From Aurantimicrobium minutum (lineage in GTDB: Bacteria; Actinomycetota; Actinomycetes; Actinomycetales; Microbacteriaceae): DNA of 64,000 bases. The notes under the pieces were generated by a model. It was not told the origin of the DNA. It saw nothing but the letters and a program-made list of their open reading frames with translations, and made no database searches. Where the stretch lies: the NCBI RefSeq assembly GCF_029893825.1, contig NZ_JARXXV010000001.1:1364001-1428000 (forward strand). Direction: 5' to 3'. The position numbers and the translations under genes were made by a program. Below are positions 1 to 8,589 of this stretch, piece by piece; the stretch's first letter is position 1, and each line of letters starts with the position of its first letter.

Positions 1-1
1 C

Positions 2-1099
2 GCCACTAACCGCCCAGACATCCTGGACCCTGCACTATTGCGCCCAGGTCGTTTTGACCGCCAGATTGGTGTTGACGCGCCAGATCTCGAAGGCCGTAAG
101 AAGATTCTGGAAGTTCACGCCAAGGGCAAGCCCATGGCCTCGAACGTGGATCTTGAAGTTGTTGCACGCAAGACTCCCGGCTTTACCGGTGCTGATCTGG
201 CAAACGTGCTCAACGAAGCTGCACTGTTGACCGCACGTTCTAACGCACAGCTCATAGACAACCGTGCTTTAGACGAAGCCATCGACCGCGTCATTGCCGG
301 TCCTCAGCGTCGTAGTCGGGTCATGAAGGATCAGGAAAAGCTCATCACCGCGTATCACGAAGGTGGTCACGCACTTGCTGCAGCGGCAATGAACTTCTCT
401 GACCCCGTGACTAAGGTCACCATTCTTCCTCGTGGCCGTGCCCTGGGTTACACCATGGTGCTCCCACTGGAAGATAAGTACTCGGTCACCCGCAACGAAC
501 TTCTCGACCAGCTCACCTATGCAATGGGTGGCCGCGTTGCTGAAGAGATCGTGTTCCACGACCCCACTACTGGCGCATCGAATGACATTGAGAAGGCAAC
601 CAACATTGCTCGCAAGATGGTCACCGAATACGGCATGAGCTCTACTGTGGGCTCGGTCAAGCTCGGTGGCGCTTCCGGTGAAATGTTCCTCGGTCGTGAC
701 ATGGGTCACCAGCGCGATTACTCCGAGCAGATGGCCGAGCACGTGGATAAAGAAATCCGTGCACTCATCGAGAACGCTCACAACGAAGCGTGGAAGGTAC
801 TCAACTCGAACCGCAAGGTTCTTGACCGCCTCGCCACTGAACTGTTGGAGAAGGAAACTCTCGACCACAACCAGCTGGAAGAAATCTTCAAGGACGTGAA
901 GAAGCTTCCCTTACGTAAGCAGTGGCTCTCAAGTAACGAGCGCCCTGTCTCGAAGCTTCCTCCGGTCAAGGTTCCTGCCAAGAAGGCAGCAGCCCAACCT
1001 GATGAGAAGAAGCCCGTTGTCAAGAAGCCTGTAGCGAAGAAAGCACCTGCCAAGGCAGCTGCTAAGCCCGCTGCAAAGAAGCCAGCAACCAAGGCATAG
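2..1099 (+). CDS. ftsH: ATP-dependent zinc metalloprotease FtsH, 3' part
   Basis: This is the C-terminal part of the membrane-anchored AAA+ protease that degrades misfolded membrane and some soluble regulatory proteins. The gene begins upstream of the window; the frame is open from base 2, starting within [20 protein letters not shown], the second region of homology with its arginine finger. The zinc site HEGGH lies at bases 356-370 (most homologues read HEAGH), and the third ligand is in the segment [10 protein letters not shown]. The last 45 or so residues are a Lys/Ala/Pro-rich tail ([20 protein letters not shown]), unlike a compact FtsH end. folE starts 2 bases after the stop, so the folate genes probably share its transcript. 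Confidence 0.97.
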   Translation, partial: ATNRPDILDPALLRPGRFDRQIGVDAPDLEGRKKILEVHAKGKPMASNVDLEVVARKTPGFTGADLANVLNEAALLTARSNAQLIDNRALDEAIDRVIAGPQRRSRVMKDQEKLITAYHEGGHALAAAAMNFSDPVTKVTILPRGRALGYTMVLPLEDKYSVTRNELLDQLTYAMGGRVAEEIVFHDPTTGASNDIEKATNIARKMVTEYGMSSTVGSVKLGGASGEMFLGRDMGHQRDYSEQMAEHVDKEIRALIENAHNEAWKVLNSNRKVLDRLATELLEKETLDHNQLEEIFKDVKKLPLRKQWLSSNERPVSKLPPVKVPAKKAAAQPDEKKPVVKKPVAKKAPAKAAAKPAAKKPATKA

Positions 1100-1101
1100 T
1101 C

Positions 1102-1686
1102 ATGGCTGTGGACCGGGCTCGAATTGAGGCGGCCGTCGTCGAACTTCTTCACGCTATTGGTGAAGATCCGACGAAGGCTCAGTTCTCGACGACCTCGGAA
1201 CGCGTTGCGCAGGCCTACTCTGAATTCTTTGCAGGCGTGGGGGAGGACCCCCTCGAGCATCTGCGGGAGAGTGTTCCCATCGACCAACTCTCTGATGCGG
1301 TCGTCGTGACCGACCTCACCGTTCGGTCGATGTGTGAACACCACCTGCTGCCCTTCCTAGGTGTTGCTCACATTGCTTATCTCCCAGGTGACCGTGTGGT
1401 GGGCTTAGGCAAATTGCCTCGCGTGGTCAACACGCTTGCCGCCAGACCACAAATGCAGGAGAGCTTGACGGAGCAAATCGCAGACGCTTTGGTTGAAGGC
1501 CTTGACCCTCGCGGTGTGCTGGTCGTGATTGAAGCTCGACACCAGTGTGTGGCAGCTCGCGGCGTGGAGCAAACTAATGCCCGCACCATCACGATTGCCT
1601 CTCGCGGAGAACTCTCCCAGCCAGCTGCACGTGCTGAAATCATGATGCTCATTGGCGCTGCCTCAGGAGATGAGCGCCATGGCTGA
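1102..1686 (+). CDS. folE: GTP cyclohydrolase I
   Basis: First enzyme of folate synthesis: converts GTP to 7,8-dihydroneopterin triphosphate. The 194 residues are a normal length for the family. The zinc ligands are visible as C78 and H81 in RSMCEHHLLPF and C149 in EARHQCVAARG. The QMQESLTEQIADAL segment is also typical. It starts 2 bases after ftsH and its end overlaps folP by 8 bases, so this is one translationally linked operon with folP, folB and folK. Confidence 0.97.
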   Translation: MAVDRARIEAAVVELLHAIGEDPTKAQFSTTSERVAQAYSEFFAGVGEDPLEHLRESVPIDQLSDAVVVTDLTVRSMCEHHLLPFLGVAHIAYLPGDRVVGLGKLPRVVNTLAARPQMQESLTEQIADALVEGLDPRGVLVVIEARHQCVAARGVEQTNARTITIASRGELSQPAARAEIMMLIGAASGDERHG

Positions 1687-2494
1687 GCACCGCACCAAGA
1701 TCATGGGCATCCTCAACGTCACTGAAGACTCCTTTAGTGACGGAGGTAAATACCTCAATACAGATGCTGCGGTTAAGCACGGCATGGCCATGGTTGAGCA
1801 GGGTGCTGACATCATCGACATCGGTGGTGAATCCACTCGCCCAGGTGCACAACGTGTTTCGGTCGAAGAAGAGCAGCTGCGTGTGCTTCCCGTCATCGGG
1901 TCGTTAGTGCGTGCCGGTGCAGTAGTGAGTATTGACACGATGAATGCGGCAACCGCAATCCTCGCCATTGAGCGTGGAGCTCAATACGTCAATGATGTCT
2001 CCGGCGGTCTCGCTGATTTCTTTATGCCGAAGGTTGTTGCGCAGTCAGATGCCACCTTCATCGCCAGTCACTGGCGTGGTCACTCGGTGGACATGGATAA
2101 CAGAGCTCTCTATAAAGATGCTCCCACCGACATCACTCGCGAACTGAGCGAACGAGTCGAGGCTCTTCTTGCTGAAGGTATGAAGCCAGAAAAGCTCATC
2201 CTGGATCCAGGCCTGGGGTTTGCTAAAAACTCTGAACACAACTGGCAGATGCTGGGTCGTCTGGATGAACTCAAAGAGTTGGGTTTCCCATTGTTGATCG
2301 GTGCATCGCGCAAGCGTTTCTTGGCCGCGTTGCTTCCTGAAAACGCCACGATCGAAGATCGTGACTCGGCCAGTGTTGCGGTGAGCGTGCTCGCCGCCCA
2401 AGCAGGGGTCTGGGCAGTTCGTGTTCACGATGTTGCCCGCACCGCAGGCGCACTTCGTGTGTTGGAGTCATGGAATAAGGGCGCTCGTGACTAA
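1679..2494 (+). CDS. folP: Dihydropteroate synthase
   Basis: Condenses 6-hydroxymethyl-dihydropterin pyrophosphate with p-aminobenzoate; the target of sulfonamides. The 271-residue TIM barrel shows MGILNVTEDSFSDGG near residue 9, DIGGESTRPG near 47, the DPGLGF loop, and IGASRKRF. I chose ATG at 1679 because AGGAGA at 1665-1670 is well spaced from it and the protein then begins MAEHRTKIMGILNV, as in homologues. TTG at 1652 and ATG at 1670 in the same frame are less likely. It overlaps folE upstream by 8 bases and folB downstream by 8 bases. Confidence 0.96.
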   Translation: MAEHRTKIMGILNVTEDSFSDGGKYLNTDAAVKHGMAMVEQGADIIDIGGESTRPGAQRVSVEEEQLRVLPVIGSLVRAGAVVSIDTMNAATAILAIERGAQYVNDVSGGLADFFMPKVVAQSDATFIASHWRGHSVDMDNRALYKDAPTDITRELSERVEALLAEGMKPEKLILDPGLGFAKNSEHNWQMLGRLDELKELGFPLLIGASRKRFLAALLPENATIEDRDSASVAVSVLAAQAGVWAVRVHDVARTAGALRVLESWNKGARD

Positions 2495-2849
2495 CGACCG
2501 CATTACTCTGACCGGCCTGCGCGTTCAGGCCAATCATGGAGTGTTTGATTTTGAGCGTGCCAATGGGCAACTCTTTGTCATCGATGTCACCGCCTGGCTG
2601 GATCTTTCTCCTGCCGCACTCAGTGACGACCTCAACAACACAGTTCACTACGGCGAACTAGCCGAAGAAGTAGTCGCGGCAGTGGCCAGCGACCCGGTTG
2701 ATTTGATTGAGACCGTTGCTGAACGTGTGGCACAGGTTGTGCTGGCCCATGCTGCCGTGCAGCGGGTGGAAGTGACCGTTCACAAACCCCAAGCCCCGAT
2801 CAGTGTTGAGTTCGCTGATGTTGCCGTCACGATTGAGCGAAACCGCTGA
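2487..2849 (+). CDS. folB: Dihydroneopterin aldolase
   Basis: Cleaves dihydroneopterin to 6-hydroxymethyl-dihydropterin and glycolaldehyde. The protein is 120 residues from GTG 2487, the usual length. It contains the substrate-binding pattern GLRVQANHGVFDFER, followed by HYGELAEEV and LIETVAERVA, and ends in the typical VEVTVHKPQAPISVEF. An upstream in-frame GTG at 2421 would add 22 residues read out of folP and is unlikely. Start overlaps folP by 8 bases; stop overlaps folK (TGATG). Confidence 0.94.
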   Translation: MTNDRITLTGLRVQANHGVFDFERANGQLFVIDVTAWLDLSPAALSDDLNNTVHYGELAEEVVAAVASDPVDLIETVAERVAQVVLAHAAVQRVEVTVHKPQAPISVEFADVAVTIERNR

Positions 2850-3358
2850 TGGATGCTCCACGCCGCAACGCCATCATCGCTTTCGGTGCCAACTTAGGCG
2901 ACCGAGAAGCAACCATTGCTGAGGCAGCCAGGGAGATCGGCGACTTAGGTGGAACGGTTTTGCTGTCCATGTCACCGCTTTATGAATCAGCTGCCGTGAA
3001 GCTTGATGGTGTTGATCTCGATGCACCCGAATATCTCAACGCGGTTGCTTTGATCAACACGGATCTGCCACCTGAAGCATTGCTTGCTGAGCTTGCGGGT
3101 ATTGAACAAGACCATGGTCGTGAACGTCACGAACGCTGGGGAGACCGCACTCTCGATCTCGACATCATCTGGATGGATGGTGTTCAGATGGAGACCGAAA
3201 ACCTCACCATTCCTCACCCTCGCGCATTCGAGCGTTCCTTCGTTGTCGTTCCCTGGCATGACGTTCAGCCAACGGCTGTTGTTGCCCCCTACGGAGCTAT
3301 CGCTGACTTGGCAGAAGGACTGCGTCATGAACTGCACCGTTTCGAGGCAGTGACATGA
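2849..3358 (+). CDS. folK: 2-amino-4-hydroxy-6-hydroxymethyldihydropteridine pyrophosphokinase (HPPK)
   Basis: Transfers pyrophosphate from ATP to 6-hydroxymethyl-dihydropterin, the step before FolP. The 169-residue protein carries the family signatures FGANLGDREATI at the N-terminus, RWGDRTLDLDIIWMDG (magnesium-binding aspartates) in the middle, and IPHPRAFERSFVVVPW. The ATG overlaps the folB stop, and its own stop overlaps the next start (ATGA), so the chain from folE to this gene is translationally coupled. Confidence 0.96.
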   Translation: MDAPRRNAIIAFGANLGDREATIAEAAREIGDLGGTVLLSMSPLYESAAVKLDGVDLDAPEYLNAVALINTDLPPEALLAELAGIEQDHGRERHERWGDRTLDLDIIWMDGVQMETENLTIPHPRAFERSFVVVPWHDVQPTAVVAPYGAIADLAEGLRHELHRFEAVT

Positions 3359-3837
3359 AGCGCACAACTCCAGCACCCCTGATCGGCCTCTTTTTACTCG
3401 GTGCTGTCACCGCCTATCTTCTCGAGCTCATCGTTCAATCGCGTGGTGGGTTCATTTATGTTCCCCCGGTCACCCTGGCCATCACCCTGATTGTGGTTGC
3501 CGTTGCCGTGGTGTTGTTAGCTATCCCCATTCGTCGCAAAGTTACCGGTAAGCGCAAAGAACCCATTGATGCGTTCTATGCCGCCCGTGTGTTGGCACTG
3601 GCAAAAGCTTCCAGCTTTGCCGGGGCATTGCTCTTGGGTCTCGGTGCTGGAGTGCTGGTGTATCTGCTGGGCAGACCCATTGCACCCAACGGAGCAATCC
3701 TGACAAACGTCATTGCCCAACTCATATCAGCAGCTGTGTTGATCACCGCAGGTTTGATCGCGGAATGGCTGTGTGTTCTCCCTCCAGAAGACATGGATAA
3801 GTCCGATAAGGAGGTGGCCAGTGAACCAACAGCGTGA
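3355..3837 (+). CDS. DUF3180 family membrane protein
   Basis: A 160-residue membrane protein of unknown function. Two hydrophobic segments lie in the first 65 residues (LIGLFLLGAVTAYLLELIV and a long Val/Leu/Ile stretch), then a basic loop (RRKVTGKRKEP), a third segment rich in Ala/Gly/Leu, and a fourth near residue 125, giving about four membrane spans. The acidic tail is cytoplasmic by the positive-inside rule. DUF3180 proteins are known as neighbours of folK in actinobacteria, which fits. It overlaps folK by 4 bases and the next gene by 17 bases. Its role, if any, in folate metabolism is not known. Confidence 0.8.
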   Translation: MKRTTPAPLIGLFLLGAVTAYLLELIVQSRGGFIYVPPVTLAITLIVVAVAVVLLAIPIRRKVTGKRKEPIDAFYAARVLALAKASSFAGALLLGLGAGVLVYLLGRPIAPNGAILTNVIAQLISAAVLITAGLIAEWLCVLPPEDMDKSDKEVASEPTA

Positions 3838-4543
3838 TGGCCGACTCGGCATCGGCATCATTGGCGCAGGCAAGGTCGGACCCGTTCTGGGTGCTGCTCT
3901 CGCCGGTGCTGGACATGCACTTGTGGGCATTTCTGCCATTTCTGAACAGAGCAAAGAACGTGCTCAGGCAATCCTGCCGGATGTTCCGGTATTAGATGTT
4001 CCCGTCATCGTGGAACGCAGTGAGCTGGTGCTCATCGCTGTTCCAGATGACGAACTTCCCGGTTTGATCACTGGACTCGCCACTGCTGGGGTGTGGCAAC
4101 CAGGTCAGATTGTGGTGCACACCTCTGCTGCATACGGAGTGGATGTCTTGGCTCCTGCTACTGCTTCAGGTGTCATCCCGTTGGCACTTCACCCGGCAAT
4201 GTCTTTCACCGGCACGAGCATGGATATTGCCCGTCTTGCCGATTCTTATATCGCTGTCACCGCTCCCACTCCCGTCCTTCCGATTGGTCAAGCACTCGCC
4301 GTGGAAATGGGTGGTGAGCCAATCGTGATCACCGAAGCGCAGCGTCCGGGATATGCGGAGGCCATTGCCACTGCGTCACAGTTCTCTGCCGCCATCGTGG
4401 ACCAAGCAACCAACATTCTTGCCGAGATGGGCATTGATCGACCTGGTCGCATTGTTGCTCCGCTCATTCGCTCCGCTGTCGACAATGCGTTAGGCCAAGC
4501 TGGCGATGCGTCACGTCTGGGATTTAACGGACTCGAGGACTAG
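3821..4543 (+). CDS. DUF2520/Rossmann-fold dehydrogenase-like protein
   Basis: A 240-residue protein with an N-terminal NAD(P)-binding fold (IGIIGAGKVGPVLGAALAGAG, residues about 11-31) and a helical C-terminal half (SQFSAAIVDQATNILAEMG) as in Rossmann-like/DUF2520 proteins related to ketopantoate reductase and F420-dependent oxidoreductases. I chose GTG 3821 because AAGGAGG at 3808-3814 precedes it. The substrate is unknown. Its place immediately before panC makes a role as an accessory or ketopantoate-reductase-like enzyme of pantothenate synthesis an attractive but unproven idea. Confidence 0.8.
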   Translation: MNQQRDGRLGIGIIGAGKVGPVLGAALAGAGHALVGISAISEQSKERAQAILPDVPVLDVPVIVERSELVLIAVPDDELPGLITGLATAGVWQPGQIVVHTSAAYGVDVLAPATASGVIPLALHPAMSFTGTSMDIARLADSYIAVTAPTPVLPIGQALAVEMGGEPIVITEAQRPGYAEAIATASQFSAAIVDQATNILAEMGIDRPGRIVAPLIRSAVDNALGQAGDASRLGFNGLED

Positions 4544-4545
4544 AC

Positions 4546-5415
4546 ATGGCACTACCTCACGTTCTTCACACCGCTTCGGAGGTGGCAACACTGAGACATC
4601 AACTCAGTGAGCAGGGTAGGACGGTGGCGTTGGTTCCCACCATGGGTGCTTTACACGCAGGACACCTCGCTCTGGTTGACCGCGCTCGTGAGCTGGCAGA
4701 TGTGGTGATTGTGTCAATCTTTGTGAACCCTCTGCAATTTGGTGCTGGTGAAGATTTTGATCGCTACCCCCGAACCCTCGACGCAGATGTTGCCGCGCTC
4801 GCAGGAAAAGCAGACTTCGTCTTCGCTCCAGATGTGAATGAGGTCTATCCCGAGCGCATCGGCGGTGAGCCAGTACCTGCCAAGCACGCAGGTGTTGTGG
4901 GTGAGAACTTCGAAGGGGCAAGCCGCCCAGGACACTTTGATGGCGTGCTCACCGTGGTGGCGAGGCTTTTCGACATTGTGAAACCTGAGGTTGTTGTCTT
5001 TGGCCAAAAGGATGCTCAGCAGGTGTTCTTAATCAGAAACATGATCCATCAGGACGGCCTGCCTATCCGCTTTGAGGTCATCGAGACTATTCGTGAAGTG
5101 GACGGTCTAGCGCTCTCGAGTCGTAATCGCTACCTCTCCGAAGAGGAGCGCGCTGCAGCACTAGCATTGCCCCACGCTCTACTTGCCGTTGCCCGGCACG
5201 CACTGCACTCACCTGCGGGTGAACTGCGGGAAGTGGGAAGAGAAGTTTTTGAGCAGTATCCGCTGGTTAGACTTGATTATCTCGACATTGTCGATCCCAC
5301 CACCTTCCAGCCAGTCAGTAATGACTATCAGGGCCCTGCCACTGTTGTGGTTGCCGCAGTGGTGGGAACTACGCGACTTATTGACACCGAAAACCTTGAA
5401 AGACTCCACGCATGA
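4546..5415 (+). CDS. panC: Pantothenate synthetase
   Basis: Joins pantoate and beta-alanine using ATP through a pantoyl-adenylate. The 289 residues show the HIGH-type nucleotide site PTMGALHAGHLALV at about 31-44, then VNPLQFG, the pantoate-binding region EGASRPGHFDGVLTVV, FGQKDAQQ, and the KMSKS-equivalent LSSRNRYLS. It starts 2 bases after the DUF2520 gene and overlaps lysS by 4 bases (ATGA). panB and panD are not in the window. Confidence 0.96.
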   Translation: MALPHVLHTASEVATLRHQLSEQGRTVALVPTMGALHAGHLALVDRARELADVVIVSIFVNPLQFGAGEDFDRYPRTLDADVAALAGKADFVFAPDVNEVYPERIGGEPVPAKHAGVVGENFEGASRPGHFDGVLTVVARLFDIVKPEVVVFGQKDAQQVFLIRNMIHQDGLPIRFEVIETIREVDGLALSSRNRYLSEEERAAALALPHALLAVARHALHSPAGELREVGREVFEQYPLVRLDYLDIVDPTTFQPVSNDYQGPATVVVAAVVGTTRLIDTENLERLHA

Positions 5416-6914
5416 GTGAGAACACAGCACCCGAGCCCGAACTGACCGACGCCGAAGTCAGCGAGCAGAAGGCTGTCCGTCTGGCCAAGCGTGATCGCCT
5501 CAACGAGCTAGGTCTTCAGGCCTATCCCGTTGCTCTGCCCATCACGGACACTATTCCTGCAGTTCGTCAACGCTTTGATGGTCTCGAAGCAGATGCCACC
5601 ACCGGTGTGACCGTGGGACTTGCCGGTCGTATTGTTCACCTGCGCAACACTGGCAAGCTCTGCTTTGCCAGCTTGCAGTCAGGTGATGGTTCGCGCATTC
5701 AGGCCATGGTTTCTCTGGCAGAAGTCGGAGAAGAGAACCTTGAACTCTGGAAGGACCTCGTCGACCTGGGTGACCACATCTTCGTCTCGGGTGAAGTGAT
5801 CTCCAGCCGCCGCGGTGAACTCTCGATCATGGTGAAAGAGTGGAAGATGGCCTCGAAGGCCGTTCTTCCCCTGCCCAACATGCACAACGAGCTCAACGAA
5901 GAAACACGTGTTCGTGCCCGTTACCTCGACCTCATTGTTCGTGAGCAGGCACGCCACAACGTCTTTGCTCGCGCAAAGACCATGGCATCCCTGCGCAGCA
6001 CCTTCACCTCGCTCGACTTCATTGAGGTGGAGACTCCCATGCTGCAGGTTATGCACGGTGGTGCATCAGCACGCCCCTTCGTCACGCACTCCAATGCCTT
6101 CGATATGGAACTCTTCCTGCGTATTGCTCCTGAGCTCTACCTCAAGCGAGCACTGGTTGGTGGTATCGAGCGCGTCTTCGAAATCAACCGCAACTTCCGC
6201 AATGAGGGTGCCGACAGCACGCACTCGCCTGAGTTCGCCATGCTGGAAGCGTACGAAGCATATGGCGACTACAACTCCATCGCCGATCTCACCCAGAAGC
6301 TCATCCAAGATGCAGCGCTCGCTGTTGCTGGCAGCCACGTGGTCACCTGGGCAGATGGCACCGAGTTTGATCTGGGTGGTCAGTGGGATCGCATCAGCAT
6401 GTATCACTCTCTGGCTGAAGCATGCGGCATCGAAATTACTCCTGAGACCTCCGTGGCAGAGCTTCAGAAGCTCGCCGCCAAAGAAGGTGTTGAAGTTCAC
6501 CTCTCTAATCACGGCAAGCTCGTGGAAGAACTGTGGGAACACTTCGTCAAGGATGGCCTCACTCGCCCCACCTTCGTGATGGACTTCCCCGTTGAGACCA
6601 GCCCGCTGGTGAAGGAACACCGTTCCATTCCTGGTGTGGTGGAGAAGTGGGACCTGTATGTGCGTGGCTTCGAACTCGCCACCGGTTACTCCGAACTCAA
6701 TGACCCTGTTATTCAGCGTGAGCGTTTTGTTCAGCAGGCAGCACTGAGCGCCAAGGGCGATGTTGAAGCTATGCGTCTGGACGAAGACTTCCTCAAGGCG
6801 CTCGAGCACGCCATGCCCCCTGCCGGCGGTATGGGTATGGGTATGGACCGCCTGCTTATGGCCATTACTGGCTTGGGTATTCGCGAGACCATCCTCTTCC
6901 CACTGGTTAAGTAA
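5412..6914 (+). CDS. lysS: Lysyl-tRNA synthetase, class II
   Basis: Charges tRNA-Lys with lysine. At 500 residues it is a normal bacterial LysS. The N-terminal OB-fold anticodon-binding domain (GLAGRIVHLRNTGKLCFASL, about residues 75-95) is followed by class II motif 1 (FIEVETPMLQ), motif 2 (NRNFRNEGADSTHSPEF) and motif 3 (GGMGMGMDRLLMAI) near the C-terminus. The first 20 residues are an acidic variable extension. The ATG overlaps the panC stop, so it belongs to the fol-pan operon. Confidence 0.97.
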   Translation: MSENTAPEPELTDAEVSEQKAVRLAKRDRLNELGLQAYPVALPITDTIPAVRQRFDGLEADATTGVTVGLAGRIVHLRNTGKLCFASLQSGDGSRIQAMVSLAEVGEENLELWKDLVDLGDHIFVSGEVISSRRGELSIMVKEWKMASKAVLPLPNMHNELNEETRVRARYLDLIVREQARHNVFARAKTMASLRSTFTSLDFIEVETPMLQVMHGGASARPFVTHSNAFDMELFLRIAPELYLKRALVGGIERVFEINRNFRNEGADSTHSPEFAMLEAYEAYGDYNSIADLTQKLIQDAALAVAGSHVVTWADGTEFDLGGQWDRISMYHSLAEACGIEITPETSVAELQKLAAKEGVEVHLSNHGKLVEELWEHFVKDGLTRPTFVMDFPVETSPLVKEHRSIPGVVEKWDLYVRGFELATGYSELNDPVIQRERFVQQAALSAKGDVEAMRLDEDFLKALEHAMPPAGGMGMGMDRLLMAITGLGIRETILFPLVK

Positions 6915-6941
6915 TCAGGTTCCTTCGGTAGTCTGACCACT

Positions 6942-7121
6942 ATGGACAACTTCTGGCTCAATGCACTCTGGTCGGTCACCCCGACCGTGTTGCTTGGTTT
7001 GCTGTTCTGGCTCATTATTCGCTCCATCCTTCGTTCTGACCGCACCGAGCGTGAAACCTATGCCCGGATGGAAGCCGAAGAACGCGAGAAGCGTGGTCTT
7101 CCCAAGGCAGATAAGTCATGA
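6942..7121 (+). CDS. 59-residue single-span membrane miniprotein
   Basis: A short gene that is easily missed. ATG 6942 to TGA 7119-7121 encodes an N-terminal hydrophobic span (LLGLLFWLIIRSIL, about residues 17-30) followed by a highly charged helical tail rich in Glu, Arg and Lys (RMEAEEREKRGLPKADK). Its stop overlaps the ATG of the cardiolipin synthase gene (ATGA at 7118-7121), which is good evidence that it is translated. I do not recognise a named family; the span plus charged helix resembles other one-span accessory proteins. A partner role for the membrane enzyme Cls is possible. Confidence 0.75.
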   Translation: MDNFWLNALWSVTPTVLLGLLFWLIIRSILRSDRTERETYARMEAEEREKRGLPKADKS

Positions 7122-8581
7122 ATCAGACTGAGTTCTCACTCTGGCTCACGATCTTCGCCCTCGCGGTGGACTTCGTCATCCGTGTTGTTGCCATCATTGT
7201 GGTGCCACGTAACCGTCGACCTTCGTCAGCACTGGGTTGGCTCCTGGCCATTTTCTTTATCCCCTATATCGGTGTGATTCTCTTCCTGCTGATTGGCAGT
7301 CCACGATTAGGTCGTAAGCGTCGCCGCCGTCAACGGGAAATCAACCAGTTCATCATTGACTCCACCGAAGGCATCGACAAGGTCGAACACGGAAAGACAT
7401 GGCCTGCATGGCTGGACCGCGTAGTCGAGCTCAATCGCACCCTGGGTGCAATGCCTCTCGTGGGTGGCAACTCTGCCCACATGCAGATTGACTACGAGAA
7501 GAACATCATCGATATCGCAGCAGATATCGAAAAGGCCAAGAACTTCGTTCACGTCGAGTTCTACATTCTTTCTTCAGACTCAGTGACCGAACCGGTATTC
7601 CAGGCAATGGAGCGAGCAGTTGCACGCGGTGTTGAAGTGCGTGTGCTCTTTGATCACGTTGCTGCCATGCGCACCGTGGGCTACCGCAAGACAAAGAAGC
7701 GTTTGACTGCCATTGGTGTCGACTGGCACCTCATGCTTCCCTTCCTGCCCTTGCAGGGAAAGTATGAGCGCCCCGATCTGCGCAACCACCGCAAGCTCGT
7801 CATCATCGACGGCAACATCGGTTGGATGGGTTCACAAAACCTCATTGACTCCAGCTATCTCAAGAAGTCGAACCTCAAGCGTGGCCTGCACTGGAAGGAC
7901 GCGATGGTCCGCCTGCAAGGCCCCATCGTGGCCGGACTTAACGCCATCTTCATTACCGACTGGTATTCAGAAACCGATGTTCTTCTCACCCGTGAAGCAG
8001 AACTCATTGAGGCCTACCACGAAGACAAAACCCTTGACTGCCAGATTGTGCCTTCAGGACCTGGCTTTGCTTCCGAGAACAACCTGCGCTTGTTCTTGAC
8101 CTTGATGTATTCAGCACAAGAGAAGATCATCATCACTTCGCCTTACTTCGTGCCAGACGAGTCGCTGATGTATGCCATCACGTCTGCCTGCCAGCGCGGT
8201 GTTCGAGTAGAACTATTCGTCTCTGAGATTGGTGACCAGGCACTGGTTTACCACGCACAGCGTTCCTACTACGAGGCTCTGCTTCGTGCCGGTGTTGTGA
8301 TCTGGCTCTACAAAGCACCCACCATCTTGCACTCCAAGCACATGTCTATTGATGACGAAGTTGCCGTGATTGGTTCCTCCAACATGGACATGCGTTCCTT
8401 CTCACTCAACCTTGAAGTCTCACTCATGGTTCGTGGTGCAAGCTTCGTCCAACAGATGCGTGACGTGGAAGATGCCTACCGCAGCATGTCCCGAGCACTC
8501 ACTCTTGAAGAGTGGAAGAAGCAACCATTGCGTTCAACCGTTCTAGACGGATTAGCTCGACTCACCTCATCACTGCAATAG
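7118..8581 (+). CDS. cls: Cardiolipin synthase, phospholipase D type
   Basis: Makes cardiolipin in the membrane by transphosphatidylation. The 487-residue protein has two N-terminal membrane spans (about residues 8-28 and 38-60), a basic RRKR loop, and two HxKxxxxD motifs: HRKLVIID at 224-231 and HSKHMSIDD at about 405-413, each followed by the usual G(S/N)xN segment (GSQN, GSSN). Translation is coupled to the 59-residue miniprotein before it. The symbol is by domain architecture; the exact lipid product is inferred. Confidence 0.93.
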   Translation: MNQTEFSLWLTIFALAVDFVIRVVAIIVVPRNRRPSSALGWLLAIFFIPYIGVILFLLIGSPRLGRKRRRRQREINQFIIDSTEGIDKVEHGKTWPAWLDRVVELNRTLGAMPLVGGNSAHMQIDYEKNIIDIAADIEKAKNFVHVEFYILSSDSVTEPVFQAMERAVARGVEVRVLFDHVAAMRTVGYRKTKKRLTAIGVDWHLMLPFLPLQGKYERPDLRNHRKLVIIDGNIGWMGSQNLIDSSYLKKSNLKRGLHWKDAMVRLQGPIVAGLNAIFITDWYSETDVLLTREAELIEAYHEDKTLDCQIVPSGPGFASENNLRLFLTLMYSAQEKIIITSPYFVPDESLMYAITSACQRGVRVELFVSEIGDQALVYHAQRSYYEALLRAGVVIWLYKAPTILHSKHMSIDDEVAVIGSSNMDMRSFSLNLEVSLMVRGASFVQQMRDVEDAYRSMSRALTLEEWKKQPLRSTVLDGLARLTSSLQ

Positions 8582-8589
8582 GAGAACTC

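Noticed and set aside
356-370. HEGGH in place of the common HEAGH in FtsH
   Set aside because: The zinc-binding HExxH is intact, so a small substitution next to it is not a defect.
1652-1678. Alternative upstream starts for folP (TTG 1652, ATG 1670)
   Set aside because: The ribosome site AGGAGA (1665-1670) lies between them and ATG 1679, and homologues begin near MAEHR.
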